Origin: Shimazuella soli
Lineage (GTDB): Bacteria > Bacillota > Bacilli > Thermoactinomycetales > Thermoactinomycetaceae
DNA: 64,000 nt
Direction of reading: 5' to 3'
NCBI RefSeq assembly: GCF_022511585.1
Contig: NZ_JAKWBN010000006.1
Span: 1-64,000 of the forward strand
Part shown: piece after piece, positions 1 to 8,147 of the stretch
Layout of the letters: every line of letters begins with the position of its first letter
How positions within the stretch are numbered: the stretch's first letter is position 1
Notes under the pieces: generated by a model
Database searches by the model: none
What the model was told of the DNA's origin: nothing
Seen by the model: the letters and a program-made list of their open reading frames with translations, nothing else
Made by a program: the position numbers and the translations under genes

Positions 1-45
1 ACAAGGTATCCCTACCGGAAGGTGGGGATGGATCACCTCCTTTCT
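1..45 (+). rRNA. rrs: 16S rRNA, 3' end only
   Basis: The window opens inside the last helix of 16S rRNA and ends with the anti-Shine-Dalgarno CCTCCTTTCT at 36-45. The helix-45 region GGTATCCCTACCGGAAGGTG and GGATCACCTCC are universal bacterial signatures. The gene continues upstream of the window. The 3' end is followed by only about 80 bases of spacer before a terminator-like hairpin; no 23S gene follows on this strand. Confidence 0.95.
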
Positions 46-127
46 ATGGAGTACCTTTTGGTACAAATTCGGTTACCAAACAGCAGACGTGTTACTCACT
101 CTTCGGTTTTCAGGGAATAATATTCAA

Positions 128-157
128 CCTCTTGTATAAAAGTACAAGGGGTTTTTT
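128..157 (+). terminator. Intrinsic terminator after 16S
   Basis: Stem CCTCTTGTA (128-136) pairs with TACAAGGGG (143-151) around a 6-base loop and is followed by six T. It would end the 16S transcript about 85 bases after the mature 3' end. Confidence 0.7.
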
Positions 158-182
158 AATTTATTTTTTAGAAGGTGGAGCT

Positions 183-587
183 ATGTTGAATGGGATAAAA
201 TTACCAGAAGAGTATGAGTTGATATCTGTATTTTGTGCCTTGCCTACCTATGATTTTGATGATCCGAGTATTGATTCCTTTTACAAAGAAAATATTTATG
301 AGTTTTGTACCCCATATGAAAAAGTGAAAATTTCTTTTTCACCTGTTGCAAATGATTTTTCGTTCTATACCTATGATCTTGAGACAGATGAAGTAATAAT
401 AAGTTTGCAATTACAGGATCGTGTTAAGTCTTTGCAAATCTTAAAAGATACAAAAGAACAGGCTATCATACAATTGGATTGTGGATATCCGCTCGAACAT
501 GAAAGAGAATATCAGGTTCATAAGATCGCAATATATATAAAACCAAGAGTAAAAATGAGACAAGTGTATTATATTTCCTATGTGTGA
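183..587 (+). CDS. Protein of unknown function (134 aa)
   Basis: I do not recognise this family. An upstream in-frame start at 132 would overlap the terminator, so I take ATG 183, which has GAAGGTGGAG just before it. The predicted protein has no signal peptide or membrane segment, is acidic in its first half and ends with a basic segment (around residues 110-125, KIAIYIKPRVKMR). Its alternating hydrophobic pattern suggests a beta-rich fold, somewhat like small immunity or SMI-type proteins, but no diagnostic motif is visible. It stands alone between the 16S terminator and a convergent regulator gene. Confidence 0.6.
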   Translation: MLNGIKLPEEYELISVFCALPTYDFDDPSIDSFYKENIYEFCTPYEKVKISFSPVANDFSFYTYDLETDEVIISLQLQDRVKSLQILKDTKEQAIIQLDCGYPLEHEREYQVHKIAIYIKPRVKMRQVYYISYV

Positions 588-604
588 AAATGAGAATATA
601 TTGT

Positions 605-630
605 GGGCGGTAGATCAACGATCACCGCCC
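605..630. terminator. Hairpin between convergent genes
   Basis: GGGCGGT (605-611) pairs with ACCGCCC (624-630), extended inward by GATC/GATC. It lies between the unknown gene ending at 587 and the convergent AraC gene ending at 665. There is no good T-run on either side, so terminator function is uncertain. Confidence 0.4.
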
Positions 631-664
631 AAAGGTTCTATTCTAATGAAAAGAGTGTATTTGC

Positions 665-1552
665 TTATTCCTTTACGCCTGTTTTTCTGACAGGAATCCA
701 GATTTCACTGCGAAACGTTTTGGAAGAAAAATCTTTGCTCTCATTCCAGAGAATTTCTGGTCCATTTACGGCTTCATATTGGGTTGAGGGGAACCATTCC
801 GAATAGATGCGTCCCCATACATTTTGCAATGTTTCAGGAAATGGACCAATTGATTCGAATACAGCCCATGTAGCAGTCGGCACTTCAAGCGCTACCCAAT
901 TTGGTGGACAGACATGATTGGTTGCTACTCCAATAAAGTGATCTAATTCCCCTTTTTCCTCCATTCTCCCCTCTGAAAAATTGATGGAAGCGCTGATGAT
1001 TCCTTTTGGATCGATGTTAGATAGTTGCTTTAGTGCTTTTATATCCTTTTGGCTTAAACTAGCTGCCATAGAAGCGATTTCTGGGTTTATCCCTTGGAAT
1101 ACAATCGGTACTCTTTTTTTGATTCCTACAATACGAAAAGCTTCTTTTTCTACAATTTTATAATTCATCTCTACTCCCCCTCGGATTGTTAGTTGGAAGG
1201 TCATCCGTGGGTACGCTTTTACGTTTTTTTGTTTCATGCGTACTTCTGATGGAAGAATACCATGAAATTTTTGAAATGCCCGAGTAAACGCATCTGCTGA
1301 CGAATAGCCATATTTCACGGCAATATCCAGTATTCTTTGGTTCTCCTCGATCATCAAATCAAATGCAGCAAGTGTAAGTCTTCTGTTGCGAATGTATTCG
1401 GATAGGGAAACCCCTGCTAAATGAGAAAACATCCGTCTAAAGTGATATTCAGAACATAAGCTCCGCTTAGCTACTTCTTGAAAATCGATCTCCCCTGTCA
1501 GATTTTGTTCGATATACTCGATAGCGTGGTTTAACGACTGTAGTACATTCAT
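665..1552 (-). CDS. AraC-family regulator with GyrI-like effector domain
   Basis: A transcription regulator of 295 aa. Residues about 8-105 form the double helix-turn-helix AraC/XylS DNA-binding domain ([17 protein letters not shown] for the first helix pair, [20 protein letters not shown] for the second). Residues about 115-290 are a GyrI-like small-molecule-binding domain, as in the Rob/SoxS-like and BmrR-type sensors. The start is ATG 1552, preceded by AGGAGGG; the open frame continues upstream without a ribosome site. It is divergent from pnuC with about 158 bases between starts. That spacer holds a perfect 16-base palindrome, so control of the neighbouring operon or of itself is possible but not shown. 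Confidence 0.85.
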   Translation of the reverse strand: MNVLQSLNHAIEYIEQNLTGEIDFQEVAKRSLCSEYHFRRMFSHLAGVSLSEYIRNRRLTLAAFDLMIEENQRILDIAVKYGYSSADAFTRAFQKFHGILPSEVRMKQKNVKAYPRMTFQLTIRGGVEMNYKIVEKEAFRIVGIKKRVPIVFQGINPEIASMAASLSQKDIKALKQLSNIDPKGIISASINFSEGRMEEKGELDHFIGVATNHVCPPNWVALEVPTATWAVFESIGPFPETLQNVWGRIYSEWFPSTQYEAVNGPEILWNESKDFSSKTFRSEIWIPVRKTGVKE

Positions 1553-1606
1553 GGAATGACCCTCCTCATTTATAAGCCTAACAAATGTGATTTTCCCCCA
1601 TCCGAC

Positions 1607-1622
1607 AATTGGTGCACCAATT
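1607..1622. promoter_or_regulatory. Perfect 16-base palindrome, candidate operator
   Basis: AATTGGTGCACCAATT is its own reverse complement. It lies in the divergent spacer between the AraC-type regulator and pnuC-nadR, about 88 bases before the pnuC start. The binding protein cannot be named from sequence. Confidence 0.45.
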
Positions 1623-1709
1623 ATGTATGTTCTTGTTCGGTGTTTTGTCATATATGGTAATCTATTTATTATAGAAATACATATTAGTCGGATTGGATGG
1701 GTTTTATTT

Positions 1710-2345
1710 ATGAAAAAAAGCTTAGGTGAAGGCTTGATTTATGTATGTATGTTAGTTTGTGCGTACCTATCCGCTTCTTCATTAGAAATGGTTGCTACTT
1801 TAACTGGCTTGTTGTGTGTTTGGTTGACAACAAAAGAAAATATTTGGTGCTGGCCTATTGGACTTATTAATGTAGGTTGTTTTTTCTTTATGTTTTACGA
1901 GGCAAAACTGTATGCAGATATGACACTTCAAGTGGTCTTTTTTATCCTGAGCATCCAAGGTTGGATTGTTTGGCTGACGAAGAGACAAAGTGCGGATGTA
2001 AGGCCTACAAAAAAATTGACTGCTATGATGATGTTTGTACTATGTATTGTTCTTGTCGTAGTAACAATAGCATGGGGTTATGTACTAACTCATTATACCG
2101 ATGCGTCCATCCCTTACTTAGATGCTTTTATAGCTACACTCAGCGTGATCGCTCAGTATTTGCTATCGAGCAAAATATTAGAGAATTGGCATGTTTGGAT
2201 AGCAGTGGATGTTTTATCTGTAGGGATGTACCTATATAAAGGGCTGTATTCGGTTGCTTTTCTATACACGGTATTTTTAGTTATCGCCATATTAGGTTTG
2301 ATATCATGGCGAAAAACATATTTATTGGCGAAAGGACATCATTAG
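1710..2345 (+). CDS. pnuC: Nicotinamide riboside transporter PnuC
   Basis: An integral membrane transporter of 211 aa in the PnuC family, which imports nicotinamide riboside by facilitated diffusion with trapping by phosphorylation. About seven hydrophobic segments fill the protein. The family's WCWPIGLIN-type motif lies near residues 46-54, and a Trp/Tyr-rich YLYKGLY segment near the C-terminus. I chose ATG 1710 because the preceding 41 codons read as spacer and overlap the divergent promoter region; the ribosome site is weak. The stop codon directly abuts the GTG of nadR (no gap), so the two are translationally linked and form a salvage pair: uptake, then phosphorylation and adenylylation. 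Confidence 0.88.
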   Translation: MKKSLGEGLIYVCMLVCAYLSASSLEMVATLTGLLCVWLTTKENIWCWPIGLINVGCFFFMFYEAKLYADMTLQVVFFILSIQGWIVWLTKRQSADVRPTKKLTAMMMFVLCIVLVVVTIAWGYVLTHYTDASIPYLDAFIATLSVIAQYLLSSKILENWHVWIAVDVLSVGMYLYKGLYSVAFLYTVFLVIAILGLISWRKTYLLAKGHH

Positions 2346-3374
2346 GTGAAAAATACAGCAAGTAAGAAGGTCGGTCTTACTCTCGGTAAATTTGCTCCCC
2401 TTCATCTCGGACACCAATATATGATTCAAACTGCTGTTGAAGAGATGGATGAAGTGCTCGTAGTCATTTATGATAGTCCAGAAGTTACAGATATACCGTT
2501 ATCTGTGCGTTCTAAGTGGATACGCACGATCTACCCCTCAGTTGAAGTGATAGAAGCATGGGATGGTCCATCAGATACAGGGGATACACCTGGAATCAAA
2601 CAAAAACAAGAGACATACATCCTAGATTTACTACCGGGGCGAACCATTACCCATTTTTACTCAAGTGAGTTTTATGGCGATCACATGAGCAAAGCATTAG
2701 GTGCAGTAGACTGCCGTGTAGATGAGCAAAGGAGCAAGTACCCAATATCAGGTACAGAAGTACGAAAAAATCTTTATTTAAATCGCCATTACCTTCATCC
2801 GATTGTTTATGCAGATTGTATTACAAAAGTGGTGTTTCTTGGAGCGCCATCAACTGGGAAAACAACGATAACCGAGCAGTTAGCCAAAGTTTATGATACC
2901 GTTTGGATGCCAGAATACGGCAGAGAGTATTGGGAAAAGCATCAAATGAACAGACGGCTGTCCAAAGAACAATTGTTAGAATTAGCACTTGGGCATATCC
3001 AGCGTGAAGAGGAGAAAATCTTGGAGGCTAATCAATATTTATTTGTAGACACGAATGCGGTTACTACCTATCTGTTTTCACAAGATTATCATGGAGAGTC
3101 TCATCCGAGGTTAGTGGAATTGGCGGATCAAGCTAATAGAAGATATGACCTCGTTTTCCTTTGTGAAGATGATATACCATACGAGGATACGTGTGATCGC
3201 TCTGGGGCTGTACACCGTAGGATTTTCCAAAAGCAAATAAAAGCAGATTTGTTGGAGCGGAGAATACCGTTTATTTCATTGAGAGGATCATTAGATGAAC
3301 GGATGGAGAAAGTGAAACAGGTGCTAGCAAGATACAGGAAATTTGTTAGCTTGGGAAAATTGCTATTCTCATGA
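2346..3374 (+). CDS. nadR: NadR-like NMN adenylyltransferase / ribosylnicotinamide kinase
   Basis: A bifunctional cytoplasmic enzyme (342 aa) that converts nicotinamide riboside to NMN and NMN to NAD. Residues 8-155 are a nucleotidyltransferase domain with the HxGH signature (H20-L-G-H23) and an ISGTEVR segment (134-140). Residues from about 160 on are the kinase, with P-loop GAPSTGKT at 166-173. The N-terminal repressor HTH of enterobacterial NadR is absent, so this is the enzyme-only form. It starts with GTG immediately after the pnuC stop. Pairing with pnuC fixes the substrate as nicotinamide riboside with good confidence. Confidence 0.88.
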   Translation: MKNTASKKVGLTLGKFAPLHLGHQYMIQTAVEEMDEVLVVIYDSPEVTDIPLSVRSKWIRTIYPSVEVIEAWDGPSDTGDTPGIKQKQETYILDLLPGRTITHFYSSEFYGDHMSKALGAVDCRVDEQRSKYPISGTEVRKNLYLNRHYLHPIVYADCITKVVFLGAPSTGKTTITEQLAKVYDTVWMPEYGREYWEKHQMNRRLSKEQLLELALGHIQREEEKILEANQYLFVDTNAVTTYLFSQDYHGESHPRLVELADQANRRYDLVFLCEDDIPYEDTCDRSGAVHRRIFQKQIKADLLERRIPFISLRGSLDERMEKVKQVLARYRKFVSLGKLLFS

Positions 3375-3439
3375 AATTGGAATTTCCATTTAAATTAGGG
3401 TACGATGAAACGGTAAGAGCTGACTTTAAGGAGGAATCC

Positions 3440-3520
3440 ATGGAGGAAGTCCTGAGGGTGATTTTGATCCAGTTGGTGGGTCTGCCCGGCTGCCAGTTAT
3501 TCTCATTTTCAATTGGATAA
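3440..3520 (+). CDS. Possible 26-aa peptide
   Basis: In the 315-base gap after nadR an ATG at 3440 follows a strong AAGGAGGAATCC ribosome site and opens a 26-codon frame (MEEVLRVILIQ at the start, hydrophobic middle, stop TAA at 3518). No family is recognised and no terminator follows. It may be a chance frame; nothing else in 3375-3689 looks like a gene. Confidence 0.2.
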   Translation: MEEVLRVILIQLVGLPGCQLFSFSIG

Positions 3521-3689
3521 TTTACTGAGTTATACTGCAATATATCCGCTTTAAAATAATCCTCATTTTACCCCGCTGTTATTTTTGAAACTTCTTATAA
3601 ACTATGCCACAATAAAAGCTAGTTGGCAGATGCCTAGGTTTTGAAATCGAACATAATGAATATATATAGTGTCTAAAGGATGGTTTTAC

Positions 3690-4469
3690 ATGAAAGAAAC
3701 AGTACTTATCACAGGGGCTTCTAGTGGGATCGGCTGGGAGTTAGCTTTGTTGTTTGCAGAAGCGGATTACGATGTTCTTGCAGTTGCCAGAAATGAAATA
3801 AAATTAAAGGAACTACAGCACACTGTAAAAGAAAAGTATGGAACAGAATTGGATTATATCGCTAAAGATCTGGTTCAACTAGGTGCTGTTGATGAATTGA
3901 TAAAAGAGTTAGATGCAAGAGCGCTCGAGGTTGATTACTTGGTAAATAACGCAGGATTTGGCCTGTATGGTGCCTTTGCAAAAACAGACGGTCAAGTGGA
4001 AATGGATATGATCACCTTAAATATATCTGTATTGACGGATTTAACGAAGCGACTTTTGCCTCGAATGATTGCTAATAAAAAGGGAGGAGTGCTAAATGTT
4101 GCTTCTACAGCATCTTTCCAACCTGGTCCTTTGATGGCTGTTTACTATGCGACAAAAGCTTATGTCCTCTCTTTTTCGGAAGCTATTGCAAATGAATTGA
4201 TTGGGACAGGTGTAACCGTTACTGCTCTATGTCCTGGTCCTACTGCGACTGGTTTTGAAGAACGGGCAAATCTGAAAACATCCAAGCTTTTTCAAACAGG
4301 AGTAATGGATGTGAAAACTGTTGCCAAACAAGGATTTAAAGCTTTTTTGCAAGGGAGAGCAGTAGTCATTCCTGGATGGAAAAATCGCATCTTAGCTTTT
4401 TCGACACGCTTTGTACCAAGAAAGTTAGTGACAAAAATTGTCCGTAAACTGCAAGAAACACGAGGGTAA
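3690..4469 (+). CDS. Short-chain dehydrogenase/reductase (YqjQ/DltE-like)
   Basis: A classical SDR oxidoreductase of 259 aa. The Rossmann cofactor motif TGASSGIG is at residues 8-15, NNAG at 86-89, and the catalytic triad is S139, Y152 and K156 (the last two in the YxxxK pattern). Substrate cannot be told from sequence; the general SDR shape resembles uncharacterised bacterial SDRs annotated DltE/YqjQ. ATG 3690 is used because AAAGGATGG lies five bases upstream; an earlier in-frame GTG at 3669 lacks a ribosome site. It stands alone, with no operon partner. Confidence 0.85.
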   Translation: MKETVLITGASSGIGWELALLFAEADYDVLAVARNEIKLKELQHTVKEKYGTELDYIAKDLVQLGAVDELIKELDARALEVDYLVNNAGFGLYGAFAKTDGQVEMDMITLNISVLTDLTKRLLPRMIANKKGGVLNVASTASFQPGPLMAVYYATKAYVLSFSEAIANELIGTGVTVTALCPGPTATGFEERANLKTSKLFQTGVMDVKTVAKQGFKAFLQGRAVVIPGWKNRILAFSTRFVPRKLVTKIVRKLQETRG

Positions 4470-4493
4470 CATTCGTTTTTAAAATCTGAGGTA

Positions 4494-4601
4494 CTAAACT
4501 CTTTTTCGAAAGTGGACAACACAAAAAAAGCAGATACGAGCTAAAATGAGTACTGGAATAAAGTATGCAAATAAAAATGTTATTATAGTTTTTGATGCCA
4601 T
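4494..4601 (-). CDS. Small single-span membrane protein (35 aa)
   Basis: A 35-codon frame with a near-ideal ribosome site (AAGGAGGAAAG, 5 bases before ATG 4601). The product starts MASKTIITFLF and has one hydrophobic stretch (about residues 5-29) followed by a basic HFRKRV tail, the topology of a small membrane peptide. It is convergent with the SDR gene and divergent from gin. No family is recognised; the evidence is the ribosome site plus composition. Confidence 0.45.
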   Translation of the reverse strand: MASKTIITFLFAYFIPVLILARICFFCVVHFRKRV

Positions 4602-4714
4602 TTTTCTTTCCTCCTTACCTTTACTATTCCATTTTCATTGAAATAATATGTAAAAAACGAGTTCATCTGTTCTATTAGGAAGTTTTCATAAATAGAACTA
4701 AATGAAAACAACTT

Positions 4715-4744
4715 GTATTTTTAATCGGCAGATTGGGAATAATG
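4715..4744 (+). promoter_or_regulatory. Forespore SigF/SigG-type promoter of gin
   Basis: GTATT at 4715-4719, a 15-base spacer and GGGAATAATG at 4735-4744. The -10 element matches the SigF consensus GGNRANAMTR at every position and the -35 matches GYATA at four of five. It lies 39 bases before the gin start, as expected for the known SigF/SigG control of csfB in B. subtilis. Confidence 0.65.
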
Positions 4745-4782
4745 AAAATAGAAGGAAAGTTGAATAAAGGTGGGCGATAAAG

Positions 4783-4956
4783 ATGGAATCATGTAAAGAG
4801 CCCCAGACATGTATTGTCTGCGAAAAAGAACGTAGGGACGTTCTACTCATATTGGAGCAACCCATATGCACGATTTGTGAACAAGATATTGTGGGTGTCA
4901 AACCTACGGATCGAACTTATGATTTCTATATAGCCAGACTAAAAGAGATCTGGTAG
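4783..4956 (+). CDS. gin: Anti-sigma factor Gin (CsfB-like)
   Basis: A 57-aa zinc-binding protein of the Gin/CsfB family, which inhibits SigG (and SigE) during sporulation to separate early and late forespore transcription. The treble-clef cysteines are visible as C-I-V-C (residues 10-13) and C-T-I-C (29-32), followed by a basic helix ending ARLKEIW. ATG 4783 has AAAGGTGGG upstream. It sits just before the decarboxylase-like gene and tmk, matching the csfB-yaaO-tmk order of B. subtilis. A good SigF-type promoter lies 39 bases upstream. Identity rests on the cysteine spacing, size and synteny together. Confidence 0.85.
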   Translation: MESCKEPQTCIVCEKERRDVLLILEQPICTICEQDIVGVKPTDRTYDFYIARLKEIW

Positions 4957-5072
4957 GCTTGAAACAGGAACAATTTAGCGGCTCTGATGAAGAGTCGCTT
5001 CTTGCAGGTTTGGAATCATCTTTGTTTTTTTAACAAGAAATTAAGAGTAATTGCTAGAAGAAAGGGAGCAAC

Positions 5073-6494
5073 ATGTTTAATCACACTAGAGCCCCATTAT
5101 GGGAAGCACTACTACATCACGCATCTATTTCACAAGCAAATTTTCATGTACCTGGACATAAGGCGGGGCAAGTATTTGATCAGGAGGGCTCTCTTCGTTT
5201 TTCTTCCCTTTTACCTATTGATCTAACGGAAGTCGGGGATCTAGATGATCTCCATGCACCCACTGGAGTTATTAGGGAAGCACAACAGTTAGCAGCAGAT
5301 GCCTTTGGGGCTGATCAGACTCGTTTTTTGGTAGGCGGTACAACTGCTGGTATTCTTGCCACTATTCTTGCAATATGCAAACCAGAAGATAAAATATTGG
5401 TCGCACGTCATTGTCATCAATCTGTGTTTCATGGGGCTTTCTTGGCAGGTGCAACAGTTGTGCCGATTCCATATACAATTGATCCTGATTCGGGTCTAGA
5501 AATGCCTACCTCGCCTGATGCAGTCGAGCATTTACTAGAAATGCATCCAGATGCAAAAGCAGTAATTCTAACCAGTCCAACTTATTATGGCGTGGTACAA
5601 CAAATCGAAAAGTTAGCTCGAATTGTGCATCAACGGTATATTCCTCTAATCGTAGATGAAGCCCATGGTGCTCATTTTGGATTCCATCCTGATTTACCAG
5701 ATCGGGCTATTTCTCATGGGGCAGATATTAGCATACAATCTACTCATAAACTTCTGCCATCACTCACCATGTCTTCGATGCTTCATATCAAAAAAGGTTT
5801 GATAGATGCAGAATCAATTGATATGTATCTAAGCGTGGTTCAATCTAGCAGCCCTTCTTATCCATTGATGGCTTCACTTGATCTGGCAAGACGATATATG
5901 ATGATGGAAGGTAAAGGTCGGCTTACTGAAGTGATACATCGGATCCAGTTTTTTCGTCGCAGAATTCGTGAGCTGCCTCAAATAAAAGAAAATACGATTT
6001 TGGGAATAATGGAGCCGATGAAACTTTCCCTGACTAGTACTTTCTTTTCTGGTTATGAATTTGCGGAGGCTTTGGAAGCAAAGAAGATATATGTGGAGTT
6101 AGCGGATGATCAAAAGGTGTTGATTGTTTTTTCCTTAGGAACAGAACAATCAGAACTTGATTACCTTTATCATTGTCTGGCTCAGTTGCATGAAGAAAAT
6201 CAAGTGAATCGTCCACAGAAGAATGTGTCTATGCTCACTCCAAGAGAAGGAGAGATTCTTCCTTATGCCGAATGTAGAACAATGGAGCGCTGTTTCATTC
6301 CTGTATCACAGGCAATTGGGAAGAGAAGTGCTGTTCATTTGTTACCCTATCCTCCAGGAATTCCTCTTGTGCTTATGGGGGAAACCATCCATCAGGAAGA
6401 AATCGATCATTTATTAGGTTTAATCGCAAAAGGAAGAAATGTTCGAGGTTTAAAAAAGCGCAAAGATGAGTACTGGGTTCAAGTATACAACTAA
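5073..6494 (+). CDS. Orn/Lys/Arg decarboxylase-family PLP enzyme (YaaO-like)
   Basis: A 473-aa fold-type I PLP enzyme of the group III amino acid decarboxylase family. The N-terminus has the FHVPGHKAG segment (residues 24-32) typical of this group; DEAHGAH is at 195-201 and the Schiff-base lysine is K226 in STHKLLPS. Residues about 370-470 form the small C-terminal domain. It is shorter than biodegradative decarboxylases because it lacks the N-terminal wing domain. B. subtilis YaaO occupies the same place before tmk. Arginine, lysine or ornithine as substrate cannot be decided. AAAGGGAG precedes ATG 5073. Confidence 0.85.
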   Translation: MFNHTRAPLWEALLHHASISQANFHVPGHKAGQVFDQEGSLRFSSLLPIDLTEVGDLDDLHAPTGVIREAQQLAADAFGADQTRFLVGGTTAGILATILAICKPEDKILVARHCHQSVFHGAFLAGATVVPIPYTIDPDSGLEMPTSPDAVEHLLEMHPDAKAVILTSPTYYGVVQQIEKLARIVHQRYIPLIVDEAHGAHFGFHPDLPDRAISHGADISIQSTHKLLPSLTMSSMLHIKKGLIDAESIDMYLSVVQSSSPSYPLMASLDLARRYMMMEGKGRLTEVIHRIQFFRRRIRELPQIKENTILGIMEPMKLSLTSTFFSGYEFAEALEAKKIYVELADDQKVLIVFSLGTEQSELDYLYHCLAQLHEENQVNRPQKNVSMLTPREGEILPYAECRTMERCFIPVSQAIGKRSAVHLLPYPPGIPLVLMGETIHQEEIDHLLGLIAKGRNVRGLKKRKDEYWVQVYN

Positions 6495-6512
6495 GTTAAA
6501 TGAGGTCGCATA

Positions 6513-7133
6513 ATGAAAGGCATGTTTATCACATTTGAAGGAATTGAAGGAGTAGGGAAATCTACACAAATAGCAAAGTTATATGAGTATCTATCAGTTG
6601 ATCATCCTGTCATCCAAGTTCGAGATCCTGGTGGAACGAAAATTGGGACGGAAATTCGTAAAGTTTTGCTGGATCCTTCTATAAAAGAACCTTTTTCCCG
6701 GTTTGCAGAGTTGTTTTTGTATGCTGCTTCCAGGGCGCAATTGATGGAGCAAGTAGTCATTCCTGCTTTAAAGGAAGGGAAAATCGTATTATGCGATCGG
6801 TTTATTGATTCTACGGTAGCTTATCAAGCTTATGGAGCTGGAATACCACTGGACGATGTCAGGCAAATAAATCGACTAGCTATCAGGGAGTATGTTCCCC
6901 ATCGTACCTATTTGTTAGACCTTCCTCTTTCCGTATCTCAGAAAAGGATCGGGATGCGCAGTAGCGGGAAGGACAGAATGGAGCAAAAATCGTTAGCATT
7001 TCATGGACGTGTTCGAAATGGATATCTAGCAATAGCGGAAGAGAACAAAGAACGAATTATGCTGATTGATGCCACCAAAAGCAAAAAAACTATCTTTGAG
7101 GAAATAGTTCGAGATATACATTCGTACTTATAA
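6513..7133 (+). CDS. tmk: Thymidylate kinase
   Basis: Phosphorylates dTMP to dTDP with ATP in the cytoplasm, the last specific step of dTTP synthesis. The P-loop GIEGVGKST is at residues 10-18, the RDPGGT segment (normally REPGGT) near 37-42, and the DRFIDSTVAYQ motif near 95-105. At 206 aa it has the usual length. It starts 18 bases after the upstream decarboxylase-like gene and probably shares its transcript. In B. subtilis darA, yaaR and holB follow; here ricT is next after only 127 bases. Confidence 0.95.
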   Translation: MKGMFITFEGIEGVGKSTQIAKLYEYLSVDHPVIQVRDPGGTKIGTEIRKVLLDPSIKEPFSRFAELFLYAASRAQLMEQVVIPALKEGKIVLCDRFIDSTVAYQAYGAGIPLDDVRQINRLAIREYVPHRTYLLDLPLSVSQKRIGMRSSGKDRMEQKSLAFHGRVRNGYLAIAEENKERIMLIDATKSKKTIFEEIVRDIHSYL

Positions 7134-7260
7134 ATATAGTATTGGATTTCTTTTCATTTGCCGAAGCGAATCTACCGATGATAGAATAGATAAGTAGATA
7201 GTGTTTGTACATGAACAACGATGGGATATGGATATTCCAGAGTTGGAGGGTTGATCAGCA

Positions 7261-8064
7261 ATGTTAAAAGTAATAGGTGTCCGCTTCAAAGAAGCGGGTA
7301 AGATATACTTCTTTAACCCTGATGATCTCAAGATGGAGCGAGATACAGCTGTTATTGTAGAGACAGTAAGAGGGATCGAATTTGGAAAAGTTGTTTGGGG
7401 AGTTCGTTTTGTAGAAGAAGATGAAGTAGTTCTTCCCTTAAAGCGTGTCCTTCGTCTTGCGACACCAGAGGATATTTTGAAGCAGAAATCCAATCAAACT
7501 GCAGCAGCACAAGCGCTGCAAATTTGTTCAGAAAAGGTAAAAGAACATCAGCTGGAGATGAAATTAGTTGATGCAGAATATACCTTTGATCGCAATAAAT
7601 TGATATTTTATTTTACCGCAGATGGTCGTGTTGATTTTCGAGAGTTAGTTCGTGATTTGGCAGCAGTATTCCGAACACGAATAGAGCTTAGACAGATTGG
7701 AGTTCGAGATGAGGCAAAAATGTTAGGCGGGATTGGTCCGTGTGGTCGAGTCCTTTGTTGTTCTTCGTTCTTGGGAGATTTTGAGCCTGTTTCGATCAAA
7801 ATGGCTAAAGATCAAAATCTTTCCCTCAATCCAACGAAAATTTCTGGATTATGTGGACGTTTAATGTGTTGCTTAAAATATGAAAATGACAACTACGAAC
7901 AAACAAAGGAGACATTGCCAGATATTGGTGATGCTGTATTTACTCCAGAAGGCATCGGTCAAGTGATGCTGCTTGATTTGATCGAACGCAAAGTAAAAGT
8001 ACAACTGGAGGGTACAGGTACGATGGTGGAACACTCGCTAGATGAAGTTACTGTTGAAGCGTGA
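7261..8064 (+). CDS. ricT: RicT (YaaT), PSP1-domain regulator
   Basis: Member of the RicA-RicF-RicT complex, which carries [4Fe-4S] clusters and directs RNase Y cleavage, affecting sporulation, competence and biofilm formation in B. subtilis. The 267-aa protein has the PSP1 C-terminal domain with two cysteine clusters, CGRVLCC (about 161-167) and CGRLMCC (about 199-205), which are the family's hallmark. ATG 7261 has GGAGGG 10 bases upstream. It is followed by yabA as in B. subtilis, but holB is not upstream. Confidence 0.93.
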   Translation: MLKVIGVRFKEAGKIYFFNPDDLKMERDTAVIVETVRGIEFGKVVWGVRFVEEDEVVLPLKRVLRLATPEDILKQKSNQTAAAQALQICSEKVKEHQLEMKLVDAEYTFDRNKLIFYFTADGRVDFRELVRDLAAVFRTRIELRQIGVRDEAKMLGGIGPCGRVLCCSSFLGDFEPVSIKMAKDQNLSLNPTKISGLCGRLMCCLKYENDNYEQTKETLPDIGDAVFTPEGIGQVMLLDLIERKVKVQLEGTGTMVEHSLDEVTVEA

Positions 8065-8147
8065 AGCTTCTATTGCCCCCTACGAGCTAGCTTGTAAGAG
8101 AGAAGGGTATGAGTTTTTCATCCTTTGGAAGAAAGTGGGGTGGAGAT

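Noticed and set aside
1877-2239. 120-codon plus-strand frame inside pnuC
   Set aside because: Out-of-frame shadow of a clear membrane protein gene, with Cys-rich random composition.
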